From: Myxococcales bacterium
GTDB lineage: Bacteria; Desulfobacterota_B; Binatia; UBA1149; SPBQ01
Length of the DNA: 6,303 nt
Direction of reading: 5' to 3'
NCBI GenBank assembly: GCA_004525875.1
Contig: SPBQ01000146.1
Coordinates: 1-6,303 of the forward strand
Both the position numbers and the translations under genes were made by a program. The notes beneath the pieces were generated by a model. The model worked only from the letters and a program-made list of their open reading frames with translations, was not told the origin of the DNA and ran no database searches. This document shows, piece by piece, positions 5,461-6,303 of the stretch; within the stretch, counting starts at the first letter, position 1, and every line of letters begins with the position of its first letter.

Positions 5461-6303
5461 GTGAGCGGTTTCATTCTCGAACAAGGCGTTGTCCAGACCG
5501 CTCTGCGGCGCGCGCGCGAGCGCGTCGACTGCGATCTACATGAAGCGATGCTGGAGCGGGCACGGTCCGGCGAAGGGCTCGATGCCGACGACGTGGCACT
5601 CCTGTGGTACTCGCCGCTGTCCACCGTGCGTCTTCTCGAGGCCGCGCGCGCGGTTCGCCGTCGTGCCGGCACGGCGCTGGAGACGTTCTCGCCTCTTTAC
5701 ATCACCAACACCTGCGATGCCGAGTGCCGGATGTGCGGCATGCGTCGCAGTAATCGCGCATTGACGCGCGAGACGGCCGACCCGGCATCGGTCGAGGCGC
5801 AGCTTCGAGTCCTCGTCGAGCGCGGCATGCACGCGGTTGCCCTGCTCACCGGCGAGTACCGGCGCGAGCGACGCGACTGGGCGATCGACGTCGTCAACCG
5901 CGCGTTGCGTGCCACCCAGGACCTCGGCTTCCGTCACGTCCTGATCAATATCGGCTCGCTGGATCCAGCCGAGTTCGATCGGCTGTTCAACGGCATCGAG
6001 CGCAACGCGGACGGCACCATCGCCCCGAAGGTCACGATGTGCACGTTCCAGGAGACCTACTCGCGCGAGGCGTACGCGAAGTTCATGGGCGCCGATCCGG
6101 ACAACCCGCGCGCCGACTTCGAGCGCCGTCTCGGGAACTTCGATCGCGCATACGATGCGGGCATGCGCGTCGCGAATCCGGGTGTGCTGCTCGGCCTGAA
6201 CACGGACGTGGCGTTCGAGATCTACGCGCTGACCTCGCATGCCCGGCATCTGCGTGCGCGCGACGTCGAGGTCTACCTGTCGGTTCCGCGCCTGCGCAAG
6301 ATC
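5461..6303 (+). CDS. ThiH/HydG-like radical SAM enzyme (3' truncated)
   Basis: The frame from GTG 5461 stays open for 281 codons to the right edge; the remaining C-terminal part is missing. A helical N-terminal region (about 1-75) precedes SPLYITNTCDAECRMCGM with the cluster-binding C85-x3-C89-x2-C92. Next come LLTGEYRRE (128-136, the T/A-G-E motif after the second strand), INIGSLDP (162-169), QETYSREAYAKFM (197-209), GVLLGLNTD (241-249) and SVPRLRK (274-280). This order and wording match the ThiH/HydG/NosL branch, whose known members use S-adenosylmethionine to cleave or rearrange tyrosine or tryptophan in thiamine, hydrogenase-cofactor or indolic-acid synthesis. No thiamine or hydrogenase gene is nearby, and the segment before QETY (about 176-196) looks longer than in ThiH. 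The substrate is therefore unknown. A GGAG 7 nt upstream supports the start. It diverges from the five-gene run. Confidence 0.85.
   Translation, partial: MSGFILEQGVVQTALRRARERVDCDLHEAMLERARSGEGLDADDVALLWYSPLSTVRLLEAARAVRRRAGTALETFSPLYITNTCDAECRMCGMRRSNRALTRETADPASVEAQLRVLVERGMHAVALLTGEYRRERRDWAIDVVNRALRATQDLGFRHVLINIGSLDPAEFDRLFNGIERNADGTIAPKVTMCTFQETYSREAYAKFMGADPDNPRADFERRLGNFDRAYDAGMRVANPGVLLGLNTDVAFEIYALTSHARHLRARDVEVYLSVPRLRKI

Noticed and set aside
5439..5469. Direct repeat GAGCGGT around the ThiH-like start
   Set aside because: Two 7-mers 24 nt apart, one inside the coding region. Too short to distinguish from composition bias.
5489..5764. 91-codon + strand frame
   Set aside because: It is a shifted frame inside the ThiH-like gene. 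The true frame begins at 5461 and runs off the edge.
5536..6249. 237-codon open frame on the - strand
   Set aside because: It is antisense to the ThiH-like gene, whose motifs are unambiguous. The antisense product shows no domain.

Overview
The window is GC-rich, densely packed bacterial DNA with protein genes on both strands. I see no rRNA, tRNA, CRISPR array or mobile element. GTG starts are frequent, ribosome-binding sites are weak and gaps are short. An ASPIC/UnbV-FG-GAP protein, a B12-dependent radical SAM enzyme and a DUF3473-type polysaccharide deacetylase occur together. This fits an environmental high-GC Gram-negative such as a myxobacterial/deltaproteobacterial, acidobacterial or related uncultivated lineage. 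That assignment is inference from gene content, not a phylogenetic result.

Layout from left to right: (1) 1-497, + strand, the 3' end of a CRTAC1-like FG-GAP + ASPIC/UnbV protein. Its stop codon shares the tetranucleotide CTAG with the stop of the convergent next gene. (2) 494-5324, - strand, a compact five-gene run read from right to left: polysaccharide deacetylase (4485-5324), UPF0104/AglD/MprF-type flippase-like membrane protein (3445-4464), ICMT/PEMT-like membrane methyltransferase (2891-3448), cobalamin-binding radical SAM protein (1300-2826) and PlsC-type acyltransferase (494-1249). Gaps are 20 nt, a 4-nt overlap, 64 nt and 50 nt, so it is probably one operon. (3) 5325-5460, a 136-nt divergent intergenic region. 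It holds a weak + strand promoter candidate, a perfect 5-bp-arm palindrome lying on its -35 box, a weak - strand promoter candidate, and a small + strand reading frame behind a perfect AGGAGG. (4) 5461-6303, + strand, the first 281 codons of a ThiH/HydG-like radical SAM enzyme that runs off the right edge.

Working model (inference): a cell-envelope lipid or glycolipid locus. PlsC would supply an acylated glycerophosphate lipid. The deacetylase would act on an N-acetylated sugar, perhaps lipid-linked, and the flippase-like protein would move or bind a lipid. The ICMT-like enzyme and the B12-radical SAM enzyme would provide methylation or another modification. The divergent ThiH-like enzyme may supply a fragment of an aromatic amino acid or another radical-derived building block. 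Two different radical SAM enzymes beside lipid-handling genes is the most unusual aspect. No thiamine, hydrogenase-maturation or exosortase gene is visible, so the classical partners of three of these families are absent, at least within the window.
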